64,000 nt of DNA from Streptomyces roseirectus (GTDB taxonomy: Bacteria > Actinomycetota > Actinomycetes > Streptomycetales > Streptomycetaceae). Below are positions 8,101 through 16,513 of this stretch, in pieces. Under the pieces are notes generated by a model. It did no database searches. It was not told the DNA's origin and saw only the letters and a list, made by a program, of their open reading frames with translations. Positions within the stretch are counted from its first letter, which is position 1; each line of letters opens with the position of its first letter. Location of the stretch: NCBI RefSeq assembly GCF_014489635.1, contig NZ_CP060828.1, positions 5,388,501 through 5,452,500 of the forward strand. The letters run 5' to 3'. Both the position numbers and the translations under genes were made by a program.

Positions 8101-9198
8101 CTAACTCTCGCGGATGTGGGCGTGGACGTCGGTCCCGGGGCCCCAGTCGTGCTGTGCGGCGCGTCCGGTCCCGGGTGGGCTCGGGTGGGGGCGGCAGTCC
8201 AGGCAGGGGGTGCCTGGGGTGGTGGGGCGCCGGTAGGGGCGTTCGCAGCCGGGGCAGACGGGGGCGGGTACGCGGGGGTCCGGAGGTACTACGGGTACTA
8301 CGGGTCCTACGGGTCCTACGGGGACGGGCGTGAGGTCCCCTGGGTCTACGGGTACTACGGGTCGCCCGGTGCCGGGGTACGGCACGGGTGGGAGCAGGGC
8401 CGTCAGACGGTGGGCCAGGAAGGCGGCCGGGCGGTGCAGGGGTTCTACGGGAAGGTTCTCGGTCAGGGCCCGGCGGACGGCCGTGGGGGAGACGTCGCGT
8501 TCCAGCCAGGCGGCGACGCCGGGGGCCAGGTGGGCGACGTCGGCGGCGGAGAGGAACAGGCGGGGGTCGTGGCGGCGGAGCCTCGCCAGCACGTCGGACG
8601 CCTGCTGGAAGAGCGCCGGGGCTGTGCAGGAGGGCTGGGGTACTACGGGGAGCGCCTTCTTGCGGGGCTGCTGCGCGGGCCTGGGACCGGGGCAGGGGGA
8701 CGAGGACGGGGACGTCGGGTGATCCGGGATGCCGTGGCCGTGGCTGTGGTCGTGGCTGTGGTCGTGGTCGTGGTCGGCGTCGCCGTTGCCATGCCCTGAC
8801 GCCCTGCGGCTGACCCGCCCCGGCTGGTTGCAGGACACCGTTCGCGTGATGATGCGTCCGCCCTGGATGTGCTCGCGTTCGCGGCGCAGGTAGCCGTGGG
8901 CCTCCAACTCCCGTAGCCCGGCGGCGATTCGGACGGCGCCCTCCGGGAAACGTGCGGCGAGGGACTTGATGGCGATGGGGGTGCCCGAGGGCAACGACTG
9001 GATGTGGACGGCCAGTCCGATCGCGAGCAGCGACATGTCCGGGTGCTGGGCGAGGTGGTTGCCGATCACCGTGAAGCGGTTGGTGTGCCGGGTGTTCTCG
9101 TGAACCAGACCTGCGTGCGGGTGACGCCGGTTCGGGTGTTTGCGGGCACCTGGGCGGGACTGGGCGTGCGAGGGCACGCTAATCTCAGGGGTATCCAT
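8101..9198 (-). CDS. Winged-helix DNA-binding protein with His/Asp-rich linker and C-terminal zinc ribbon
   Basis: The 365-residue protein has a helix-turn-helix domain at about residues 40-125 (SLLAIGLAVHIQSLPSGTP followed by a recognition helix). Next comes a His/Asp-rich stretch around residue 145 (DHDHDHSHDHSHGHG), a long Pro-rich region with a second DNA-binding-like segment, and a CPGC...CLDC zinc ribbon near the C-terminus. The Pro-Val region just before the ribbon is encoded by 9-bp GTACTAC-family repeats. It is probably a transcriptional regulator. The relation to its neighbours is unknown. Confidence 0.75.
   Translation of the reverse strand: MDTPEISVPSHAQSRPGARKHPNRRHPHAGLVHENTRHTNRFTVIGNHLAQHPDMSLLAIGLAVHIQSLPSGTPIAIKSLAARFPEGAVRIAAGLRELEAHGYLRREREHIQGGRIITRTVSCNQPGRVSRRASGHGNGDADHDHDHSHDHSHGHGIPDHPTSPSSSPCPGPRPAQQPRKKALPVVPQPSCTAPALFQQASDVLARLRRHDPRLFLSAADVAHLAPGVAAWLERDVSPTAVRRALTENLPVEPLHRPAAFLAHRLTALLPPVPYPGTGRPVVPVDPGDLTPVPVGPVGPVVPVVPPDPRVPAPVCPGCERPYRRPTTPGTPCLDCRPHPSPPGTGRAAQHDWGPGTDVHAHIRES
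8287..8361 (-). repeat. In-frame 9-bp GTACTAC-type repeat inside the HTH gene
   Basis: Four 9-bp units TACTACGGG, TACTACGGG, TCCTACGGG, TCCTACGGG lie at 8287-8322, and two more copies lie near 8345-8361. On the coding strand they give Pro-Val-Val and Pro-Val-Gly tripeptides, so the array extends a disordered linker without breaking the frame. Confidence 0.75.
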
Positions 9199-9228
9199 CG
9201 GGAAGGTCTTGTCTTCCTAGGTGGTCAG

Positions 9229-9262
9229 GCCCTCGCTGTGGGATGCCAGTCCCCGCGAGGGC
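9229..9262 (-). terminator. Hairpin between the HATPase gene and the HTH gene
   Basis: GCCCTCGC at 9229-9236 pairs perfectly with GCGAGGGC at 9255-9262 across an 18-nt loop. It could end transcripts of the HATPase gene or sit in the HTH gene's leader. There is no U-tract. Confidence 0.3.
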
Positions 9263-9472
9263 CGTCGTATGTCTGGAGTTGTGTTGAGGCAGAGCGTAAG
9301 GCATACAACCCGCCCCGGATCAAGTCCGGTTGGCCGCGTTCACCCGCCGGAGTGAGCGCGCTCCCCGCCTCGCCGGCCAGGGCGGGAGGGGTGGGGTTTG
9401 GCGGGTTCCTTTAGCCCCGTTCCTTTACCAAAAGGAGCTGGCCCCACCGGAGCACGGATTCCCGGACCCCGG

Positions 9473-9904
9473 TCATCCCACCGCAATCTCGGCCCAGACA
9501 GTCTTCCGCGGCGACGGCCCCTCGGTGACGCCCCAAGCGGTCGTACACGCCTGCACAAGCGCGAGCCCGTACCCAGACTCGGCGTCGGGAGAGGCGAGTT
9601 GAGGCCGGGGCATCCGGTCCCCACGCGTATCGGACACCTCGATACGCAGAACGCCCCCCAAATCCCGCACGACCAGCAGGAAATCCCGCCCGGGGACCCG
9701 CCCATGCTGCACGGCGTTGTTGGCCAGCTCCGCGATCACGATCCGCGCGGGATCCAACGGCAGCCCCCAATCCCGGAGTTGTTCCGCAGCAAGCAGCCGA
9801 GCGAGGCGCGCACCACGCCGGGTGGGGGAGAGTTGGACACTGAAGTGGCGGGCGGGTGTGGTGGGTTGGGCGGTGGACTGGGGTGGGGGAGTTTTCTGAA
9901 CCAT
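9473..9904 (-). CDS. HATPase-fold serine kinase-like (anti-sigma-type) regulatory protein
   Basis: The 143-residue protein is a single GHKL ATP-binding domain. The N-box is ELANNAVQHG and the G1/G2 region includes SDTRGD and GYGLALVQA. This is the RsbW/SpoIIAB-like HATPase_c_2 family that is abundant in Streptomyces. It is divergent from the XRE-DUF5753 gene with 152 bp between starts. Together with DUF397 this forms the WhiJ/Scr1-type gene trio, where such ATPases accompany the regulator and its small partner. Confidence 0.85.
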   Translation of the reverse strand: MVQKTPPPQSTAQPTTPARHFSVQLSPTRRGARLARLLAAEQLRDWGLPLDPARIVIAELANNAVQHGRVPGRDFLLVVRDLGGVLRIEVSDTRGDRMPRPQLASPDAESGYGLALVQACTTAWGVTEGPSPRKTVWAEIAVG

Positions 9905-10056
9905 GTGATGCAGCGTGGCCGGATGCGCTTCACTTTTCAGTCATATCGCGGCTACGTAGAGCGACTGTCCAACCGTTGTCCAATCGTGTCGACGGGGTAG
10001 AGGCGGTGCTCGGGGTAGAGGCGGCGAGTACAGCGTCGTACGACCAAGGGGCAAGG

Positions 10057-10932
10057 ATGAGCGGTGACGGTGAAGCGGGGCGGCTGACGACCGAGGCGGA
10101 CGAGCAGGGGTGGGAGGTCGACCCGGACGACGAGTGGGGGTTGGCCGTACTCGTCAGCGTGGGGCGGCAGTTGAAGCTCCGCCGCGAGGCGAAAAAGATG
10201 CGGGTCCCGGAGTTCGCCAAGGCGATCGGCTACAGCGAGGACATGGTCTACAAGATCGAGGCCGGGTCCCGCATCCCGAAGCAGGTGTATCTGGACAGGG
10301 CCGACAGAATCCTGGACGCGGGCGGCCTCGTCTCGGCGATGTGGGAGGACGTGGAGAAGGTTCGGTACCCGAAGAAGGTGCGGGACTTGGGCGACCTGGA
10401 GTCGAAGGCGACCGACCTCCTGCTGTACGACCCGCTGAACATCCATGGGCTGCTTCAAACGCCGGAGTACGCACGTGCGTTGCTCATGATGCGGCGGCCC
10501 GCGTACACGGACGCCGAGGTGGAGAGGTTCCTTGCCGCACGGATGGCTCGCAAGTCCGTGTTCGAGCGCGCACAGCCGCTGGAGTTGAGCTTCATCCTGG
10601 AGGAGTGGACGCTTCGGCGTGCGCTCGGCGGGCGGGAGGTGCGGGCCAGGCAGCTTGAACACCTGCTGGAGCTAGGGAAGTTGCGCAACGTCGAGATCCA
10701 GATGATGCCCATGAATCTGGAGGAGCACGCGGGCACGGCCGGTGGCATCGAACTGCTGAAGTTCAAGGACGGTTCAGCGAAGGGGCGTTCACCGGAGGTG
10801 GCCAATGGTCGACCGGTCGACGACCCGAAGCACATCCGTATCCTTGAGACGCGATATGGCATTATCCGATCGCAGGCTCTCACGCCTCGTGAGACCACGG
10901 CCCACATTGAACAACTGCTGGGGGAAAGATGA
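10057..10932 (+). CDS. XRE-family regulator with DUF5753 domain (Scr1/WhiJ type)
   Basis: The ATG at 10057 follows AAGGGGCAAGG and gives 291 residues. The frame is open further upstream but without an SD. The helix-turn-helix spans about residues 30-85 (VGRQLKLRREAKKMRVPEF, then GYSEDMVYKIEAGSR). The rest is the DUF5753 domain, recognisable by the LLYDPLNIHGLLQTPEYARAL-type segment and the C-terminal IEQLLGE end. Such proteins pair with small DUF397 proteins and control development or act as antitoxin-like repressors. The DUF397 start codon overlaps its 3' end by 4 bp. Confidence 0.9.
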   Translation: MSGDGEAGRLTTEADEQGWEVDPDDEWGLAVLVSVGRQLKLRREAKKMRVPEFAKAIGYSEDMVYKIEAGSRIPKQVYLDRADRILDAGGLVSAMWEDVEKVRYPKKVRDLGDLESKATDLLLYDPLNIHGLLQTPEYARALLMMRRPAYTDAEVERFLAARMARKSVFERAQPLELSFILEEWTLRRALGGREVRARQLEHLLELGKLRNVEIQMMPMNLEEHAGTAGGIELLKFKDGSAKGRSPEVANGRPVDDPKHIRILETRYGIIRSQALTPRETTAHIEQLLGER

Positions 10933-11207
10933 CCCGCACCACCTCGACCGGGGGCACCTCTCACCTCGCATGGTTCAAGAGCAGCTACAGCAGCGGCAGC
11001 GAGGGGGACTCCTGCGTCGAGGTGGCGCTCGACTGGTTCAAGAGCAGTTACAGCAGTAGTAGCGAGGGTGATTCCTGCGTCGAAGTCGCCACCACCCCCG
11101 CCACCATCCACATCCGCGACTCCAAGTACCGCGACTCCAGCCCCCGCCTCGCCGTCGCCCCCGACACCTGGACCGGCTTCCTCCAGGCGTTCCCGCGCAC
11201 CCCGTAA
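10929..11207 (+). CDS. DUF397 protein with an internal tandem duplication
   Basis: The 92-residue protein overlaps the XRE gene by an ATGA junction, so translation is coupled. DUF397 proteins usually have one WFKSSYS...GDxCVEVA motif. Here the motif occurs twice in tandem: WFKSSYSSGSEGDSCVEVA, then a near-identical copy with SSS in place of SGS. The remainder (HIRDSKYRDS...FLQAF) is the normal DUF397 C-terminus. Partners of this kind bind or modulate the adjacent XRE regulator. Confidence 0.9.
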   Translation: MTRTTSTGGTSHLAWFKSSYSSGSEGDSCVEVALDWFKSSYSSSSEGDSCVEVATTPATIHIRDSKYRDSSPRLAVAPDTWTGFLQAFPRTP

Positions 11208-11272
11208 TACCGAAGTACGCCCCCGTAAGACCTGAGCGGTACGGTCTCCTCACGCCGATGAGGAGAGCAGAC

Positions 11273-14200
11273 GTGAGCAACTTCGTGCGGCCCGCGGCCG
11301 AGGGCGCCGACCCCTTCGGCACCGCCCGGCTACGTCGCGGGGTCCTGGACGCCTGGGCGACGAGCCCCGCCCGGTTCCGGGAGGACGCGAACGCCGAGGA
11401 GGACCTCGTACTCGGGGGCTACCGGGACCGCCTGGTCGTGGAGCTGGCCCAGAACGCCGCCGACGCCGCCGCCCGCGCGGGCGTGCCGGGCCGCCTCCGG
11501 CTCACCCTCAGGGAGAACGTCCTCGTCGCCGCCAACACCGGCGCCCCCCTGGACGCCGCCGGAGTCGAGTCGCTGGCCACGCTCAGGGCCTCGGCCAAAC
11601 GGGACACCCCCTCCGTCGGCCGCTTCGGCGTCGGCTTCGCGGCTGTCCTGTCCGTCACCGACGAGCCCGCGGTCGTCGGCAGGCACGGCGGCGTCCGCTG
11701 GTCCCTCGCGGAGGCCCGCGAGCTGGCCGGCGAGACCGCCCGCCACAGCCCCGGCCTGGGCGACGAGATCCGCCGCCGGGACGGACACGTACCCGTACTA
11801 CGTCTGCCGTACGCCGCCGAGGGCACCGCCCCCGACCCCTACGACACGGCCGTCATCCTCCCCCTACGGGACGCCGCCGCGGCCGACCTCGCCGAGCGCC
11901 TGCTGCACGCCGTGGACGACAGCCTGCTGCTGACCCTGCCGGGCCTCGCGGAGGTCGTCGTCGAGATCGGCGACACCCCCGCCCGCACCCTGACCCGCCG
12001 CACGGACGGCCCCCTCACCGTCGTCGACGACTCCCGCGACGGCACGACGGCCTGGCGCACCCTCTCCGCACACGGCGAGACCGCGCCCGACCTCCTCGCC
12101 GACCGCCCGACGGAAGAACGCCTGCGCCCGCACTGGTCGCTGACCTGGGCCGTACCCGTAGACCCCCAGGGGCTACCCGTACGACCCAGGACCGCCCCCG
12201 TCCTGCACGCCCCCACCCCCAGCGACGAACCCCTAGGGGTCCCCGCCCTCCTCATCGCCTCCTTCCCCCTCGACACCACCCGCCGCCACGCCGCCCCCGG
12301 CCCCCTGACCGACTTCCTGGTCCAGCGCGCGGCCGACGCCTACGCCGAACTCCTCGCGGCCTGGCGCCCGGTGGACGCGAGCGTCATCGACCTCGTCCCC
12401 GGCCCGCTCGGCAAGGGCGAACTGGACGGCGCCCTGCGCCAGGCCGTCCTGGACCGGCTGCCGCGCACGGCGTTCCTGCCGCCCGCGGTGACACCAGGGA
12501 CCACCGGCACCGGCCCCGCCCTCGGCCTCGCCCGCGACGAGACGTCCGGCCCGGCCTTCGGCACCGCCGAGACCCTGCACACCGGCACCAGCACCACCAG
12601 CACCACCAGCACCCACGGCACCGCCCCCGCCACCGACCCCCACACCCCCCGTACCTCCGAGGTCCTACCCCTCCCGGACGACGACCCAGGGGTTACCCCC
12701 GAGGGCCTGGACCTCCCCGAAGCCCTCCGCCCCCGCGACGCCGAGGTCGTCGAGGGCGCCGGCGCCGACACCGTACGCGTCCTCGCCGAAGTCCTCCCCA
12801 CCCTCCTCCCCGCCGGTCTGGAACGCCGCGTCGAACTGCGCACCCTCGGCGTCGCCCGCGTCCCCCTCGCGGACGTCATCGACCGCCTCGCCGGTCTGGA
12901 GAAGGACCCGCACTGGTGGTACCGGTTGTACGACAGCCTCGCGGGCGTCGACCCCGACCGCCTCTCGGGGCTACCCGTACCCCTCGTGGACGGCCGCACG
13001 TCCATCGGCCCCCGCCAGGTCCTCCTCCCCCTCCCCGACACGGCGACCGGCGCCGACCCCGAGGTCCTGGCCCGCCTCGGCCTCAAGGTCGCCCACGAGG
13101 ACGCCGCCCACCCCCTCCTGGAAAAACTCGGCGCCCTCCCCGCGACCCCCCGGGCCGTCCTGACAACTCCCCAGGTCCGCGCGGCGGTCGCCGCCTCCCT
13201 CGACGACGATGGTGGCGCCTGGGACGAAGACGCCCCGGACGCCGAGGAGTTGGCGGACACCGTCCTCGCCCTGGTCCGCGAGGCGGGCCTCGAACCCGGC
13301 GACGAACCCTGGCTCGGCGCCCTCGCCCTGCCCGACGAGGACGGCGAACTCGTCCCCGCCGGTGAACTCGTCCTGCCCGGCAGCCCGTTCGCGTCCGTCA
13401 TCCGCGAGGGTGAACTAGCCGAGGTCGACGCCGAGTTGGCCGACAAGTGGGGCGAACAGCCGCTCACCGCCTGCGGAGTGCTGGCCACCTTCGCCCTGGT
13501 CCGCGCCACCGACGTCGTCCTCGACCCCGACGAACTGGAGCCCCGCGAGGGCGACTTCGCCGAACCCGACGACGCCGGCCTGCTGGACGCCGTCGACGTG
13601 TGGGCCGAGGACGTCCTCGACCGCTTCCCCGACTCGCCGGTGCCCCCGGTCGCGACGGAACTCGTCGCCGTCCGCGACCTCGACCTCGTCGACGACGACA
13701 AGTGGCCCCAGGCCCTTGCCCTGTTGGCGCGGCCGCCGCTGCGCGACGCGCTGGTCCAGCCGCTGCGGATCCTGCTGCCCGACGGCACCCACGAGACCGT
13801 GCGCCCCTACACCGCCTGGTGGCTGCGCGACCACCCCGTCCTCGACGGACGCCGCCCGGCGGGCCTCCTCGCGGCCGGCGGCGACCCGCTCCTGCGCGGG
13901 CTGTACGACGAGGCCGACGCGACCGGCTTCGACGACGAACAGGTCCTGCGTGCCCTGGGCGTCCGTACGTCGGTGCCCGCGCTCCTCGACGAGCCGGGCG
14001 GCGCCGCCGAACTCCTGGACCGCCTCGCCGACCCGGACCGCGAGGTCACCCCGGCCCAACTCCACGGCCTCTACGGAGCTTTGGCCGACCTCGATCCCGA
14101 ACAGGTCACGCTCCCGGACGACTTGAGGGCCGTCGTCGACGGCGCGGTCGAGGTCGTGGACGCGCCGGACGCCGTCGTCGTCGACTCCCCGGACCTCCTC

Positions 14201-14590
14201 CCCTTCACCGACGGCACCCCCCTCCTGCCCGTACGCCCCACCAGGGCCGCCGAGTTGGCGGAACTCTTCCAGGTGCGGCGCCTGAGCGAGTCCGTCACCG
14301 GCGAGGTCGACTCCGAGGGCACCGAGCACGCCGTCCCCGAGTCCGTCGCCGTCCTCCTCGGCGCCCGTACCCCCACGTCGTACCTGGAGCACGACGAGTT
14401 GATCGTCGACGGCGTCGAGATCGACTGGCGGCTGACCGACGACGGCGTGCTGCACGCGGCGACCCTCGAAGGCGTCGCCGCCGGTCTCGCCTGGGCGGCG
14501 GGGCAGTGGCCCCGGCGGTTCGAGGTGGCGGCGCTGCTCGAAGACCCGTCCAGGACAGGGGAGTTGGCGCGGGACCGCTGGTTCGACTGA
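11273..14590 (+). CDS. Large sacsin/Hsp90-like ATP-binding protein
   Basis: The GTG at 11273 has a GAGGAG SD 8 bp upstream and gives 1105 residues. An ATG at 11258 overlaps that SD and is less likely. The N-terminal ~250 residues form a GHKL ATPase like that of sacsin: ELAQNAADAA is the N-box, NTGAPL and GRFGVGFAAVL are the G1 and G2 motifs. The rest is acidic, repetitive and Leu-rich, with a Thr/Ser linker near residue 445 encoded by 9-bp repeats. A chaperone-like role is inferred from the fold only. It follows the DUF397 gene by 65 bp on the same strand. Confidence 0.82.
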   Translation: MSNFVRPAAEGADPFGTARLRRGVLDAWATSPARFREDANAEEDLVLGGYRDRLVVELAQNAADAAARAGVPGRLRLTLRENVLVAANTGAPLDAAGVESLATLRASAKRDTPSVGRFGVGFAAVLSVTDEPAVVGRHGGVRWSLAEARELAGETARHSPGLGDEIRRRDGHVPVLRLPYAAEGTAPDPYDTAVILPLRDAAAADLAERLLHAVDDSLLLTLPGLAEVVVEIGDTPARTLTRRTDGPLTVVDDSRDGTTAWRTLSAHGETAPDLLADRPTEERLRPHWSLTWAVPVDPQGLPVRPRTAPVLHAPTPSDEPLGVPALLIASFPLDTTRRHAAPGPLTDFLVQRAADAYAELLAAWRPVDASVIDLVPGPLGKGELDGALRQAVLDRLPRTAFLPPAVTPGTTGTGPALGLARDETSGPAFGTAETLHTGTSTTSTTSTHGTAPATDPHTPRTSEVLPLPDDDPGVTPEGLDLPEALRPRDAEVVEGAGADTVRVLAEVLPTLLPAGLERRVELRTLGVARVPLADVIDRLAGLEKDPHWWYRLYDSLAGVDPDRLSGLPVPLVDGRTSIGPRQVLLPLPDTATGADPEVLARLGLKVAHEDAAHPLLEKLGALPATPRAVLTTPQVRAAVAASLDDDGGAWDEDAPDAEELADTVLALVREAGLEPGDEPWLGALALPDEDGELVPAGELVLPGSPFASVIREGELAEVDAELADKWGEQPLTACGVLATFALVRATDVVLDPDELEPREGDFAEPDDAGLLDAVDVWAEDVLDRFPDSPVPPVATELVAVRDLDLVDDDKWPQALALLARPPLRDALVQPLRILLPDGTHETVRPYTAWWLRDHPVLDGRRPAGLLAAGGDPLLRGLYDEADATGFDDEQVLRALGVRTSVPALLDEPGGAAELLDRLADPDREVTPAQLHGLYGALADLDPEQVTLPDDLRAVVDGAVEVVDAPDAVVVDSPDLLPFTDGTPLLPVRPTRAAELAELFQVRRLSESVTGEVDSEGTEHAVPESVAVLLGARTPTSYLEHDELIVDGVEIDWRLTDDGVLHAATLEGVAAGLAWAAGQWPRRFEVAALLEDPSRTGELARDRWFD

Positions 14591-14655
14591 GCCGATCGAC
14601 GCTCCGTGATGTTCACGTCACGCACACAATTCCCCGGATTCATCCACGATCCGTG

Positions 14656-14680
14656 CAACCGTTCGACAGTGCTGTGAGTC
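14656..14680 (+). promoter_or_regulatory. Candidate ECF-sigma promoter of the first secreted paralog
   Basis: CAACC at 14656-14660 and GTC at 14678-14680 are separated by 17 bp. The same arrangement, including the extended CAACCGTTC, recurs before the paralog downstream. The downstream start codon is about 60 nt away. Confidence 0.5.
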
Positions 14681-14739
14681 TCAAGCACCGGATCGGCGAT
14701 CACCGCCGGTCCGGTGGACCCACAACTGGGGGGAATCTC

Positions 14740-15501
14740 ATGCGCCTTCGTGCCACTGTCGCCGTCTCGCTCGGCGCCCTGGCCGTCACCGGGCTCGCCG
14801 TCCCCGCCGCGCAGGCGGACGGCGGCTACGGCAACACCCGGATCACCAAGGTCGTCGTCGACGGCGACAACAAGGTGCAGCTCTCGACGTCCGGGGTGAA
14901 GACCATCACGGTCAGCGTCACCGCCACGGACAACTCGGGTATCGCGGGGGCGGACCCGTTCGACCTGTACGGCCCCGGCTACGGCCTGCTCACCACCGGC
15001 AAGCCCGTCTGCAAGGCCGCCGGCGCCACGACCTCCACCTGCACCGCCTCGGTCAGACTGGACCCGAGGTCGGACGACATCGTGACCTCCAACGCCGGTA
15101 TCTGGCACGTGGACGCCTGGATCGACGCCAAGGACGAGGACTTCGTCTGGAAGGAGAACGCCGGCTCCTTCTGGCTCCAGCGCGCGGCCAAGCTCGCCGC
15201 GGCCGACGCGACGCCCGAGCCGGTGAAGAAGGGCAAGCTCCTCACCGTCAAGAGCGGTCTGACCCGCGCCAACTGGGACAACCTCAAGTTCGGCGGTTAC
15301 GCGGGCGCCGGTGTCCAGCTCCAGTACCAGAAGAAGGGTGCCAAGACCTGGACCACCCTCAAGACGGTCAAGGCGGACAGCAAGGGCAACCTCAAGACGA
15401 CCGTCAAGGCCACCGCCGACGGCTCCTACCGCTACAGCTTCCCGGGTAACTCGACGACCGCGGCGGTCGCCTCCGGCGCCGACTACGTCGACGTCAAGTA
15501 G
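14740..15501 (+). CDS. Secreted protein, paralog 1 (function unknown)
   Basis: The ATG at 14740 follows an ACTGGGGGGA SD and gives 253 residues with a clear signal peptide ending AQA-DGG. The mature part is beta-rich. The C-terminal ~95 residues (DATPEPVKKGKLLTVK to the end DYVDVK) are nearly identical in layout to the next gene and include LQYQKKGAKTWTTLKTV, resembling an Ig-like or extracellular adhesive module. Two cysteines may form a disulphide. No catalytic motif is seen. It pairs with the next gene as a tandem duplication. Confidence 0.8.
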   Translation: MRLRATVAVSLGALAVTGLAVPAAQADGGYGNTRITKVVVDGDNKVQLSTSGVKTITVSVTATDNSGIAGADPFDLYGPGYGLLTTGKPVCKAAGATTSTCTASVRLDPRSDDIVTSNAGIWHVDAWIDAKDEDFVWKENAGSFWLQRAAKLAAADATPEPVKKGKLLTVKSGLTRANWDNLKFGGYAGAGVQLQYQKKGAKTWTTLKTVKADSKGNLKTTVKATADGSYRYSFPGNSTTAAVASGADYVDVK

Positions 15502-15570
15502 CACCCGTAGTACTCGCAGCTCCCGTAGCACCCGTAGCTCAAAAGTCTCACCAAGATCTTCACACCCGTA

Positions 15571-15595
15571 CAACCGTTCACAGGTACTACGGGTC
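15571..15595 (+). promoter_or_regulatory. Candidate ECF-sigma promoter of the second secreted paralog
   Basis: CAACC at 15571-15575 and GTC at 15593-15595 are again 17 bp apart. The spacer contains a GGTACTACGG member of the dispersed repeat family. Confidence 0.5.
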
Positions 15596-15649
15596 CGACC
15601 CTTACGGGTCAACAGACTCCACGAACATTCATCCCACTGGGGAATGCAC

Positions 15650-16438
15650 ATGCGCATACGCGCCACCGCCACCGCCGCCGCCGTCCTGGGCGCCGTGGCT
15701 GTCTCCGCCCTCGCCGCTCCGGCCGCGCAGGCCGCTCCGGCCGCCGGTCTCAAGGTGACCTTCTCGAACGTCAAGATCGGCAAGGTCCTCGTGGTCGGGG
15801 CCTCCGGCCGGGCCTCCTTCCCCGTCACGTACACCGTGACCAAGCCCGCCGCCCTGAGCGACAAGAACCTCAAGACCGGCCCCGCGATCTACCGCGGCAC
15901 CACGATCACCAAGCCCTCGGACCTCTTCGTCAGCGAGAAGCCGGGCACCTGCAAGACCGTTTCCTCGACGGTCCTGAACTGCTCCGCCGCCCTCGTCTTC
16001 AACGTCACCGACGGCGACCTCGTCAACTCCGAGTCGGGCGCCTGGCGGGTCGGCGGCGTCGCCGTCGACTCCAAGGAGAACCTGGCCTGGCAGGGCGACC
16101 TCGGCGCCACCAAGCTCCTGCGCCAGGCCCGGCTGACCACCGACGCCACCCCCGAGCCGGTGAAGAAGGGCAAGCTCCTCACCGTCAAGGGCAGCCTGAC
16201 CCGCGCCAACTGGGAGACCAACAAGTACGCCGGCTACGGCGCGCAGACGGTCCAGCTCCAGTACAAGAAGGCCGGCGCCACGACCTGGACGACCGTCAAG
16301 ACCGTCAAGACGTCGGCCAAGGGCGCCCTCAGCACCACCGTCAAGGCCACCGCCGACGGGTACTACCGCTACAACTTCGTAGCCACGTCGACGACGGGCG
16401 CGGTCGCCTCTGCGGCCGACTACGTGGACGTCCGCTGA
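15650..16438 (+). CDS. Secreted protein, paralog 2 (function unknown)
   Basis: The ATG at 15650 is chosen over the in-frame ATG at 15644 because its distance from the CACTGGGG SD matches paralog 1. The 262-residue product has a signal peptide with an AQA-AP cleavage site, a central domain with two cysteines, and the shared C-terminal module (TPEPVKKGKLLTVKG, TWTTVKTVK, ADYVDVR). The N-terminal domains of the two paralogs have diverged while the C-terminal one is conserved, so this tail may be the common attachment or binding module. Confidence 0.8.
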   Translation: MRIRATATAAAVLGAVAVSALAAPAAQAAPAAGLKVTFSNVKIGKVLVVGASGRASFPVTYTVTKPAALSDKNLKTGPAIYRGTTITKPSDLFVSEKPGTCKTVSSTVLNCSAALVFNVTDGDLVNSESGAWRVGGVAVDSKENLAWQGDLGATKLLRQARLTTDATPEPVKKGKLLTVKGSLTRANWETNKYAGYGAQTVQLQYKKAGATTWTTVKTVKTSAKGALSTTVKATADGYYRYNFVATSTTGAVASAADYVDVR

Positions 16439-16463
16439 AGCTGAACCGCGTCCCTTAGGGGTT

Positions 16464-16498
16464 GAGGGTGCGGCACCGGGAAACGGTGCCGCACCCTC
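16464..16498. terminator. Strong bidirectional terminator hairpin
   Basis: A perfect 15-bp stem (GAGGGTGCGGCACCG at 16464-16478 with its complement at 16484-16498) encloses a GGAAA loop. It lies exactly between two convergent genes. Confidence 0.88.
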
Positions 16499-16513
16499 TC
16501 GCTCATGTCCGCC

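Noticed and set aside
13447..14650. Long plus-strand frame overlapping the sacsin-like gene and running into the first secreted gene
   Set aside because: The sequence is Arg/Pro-rich shadow coding within the ATPase gene. Only its last 253 codons, starting at 14740, are a real gene.
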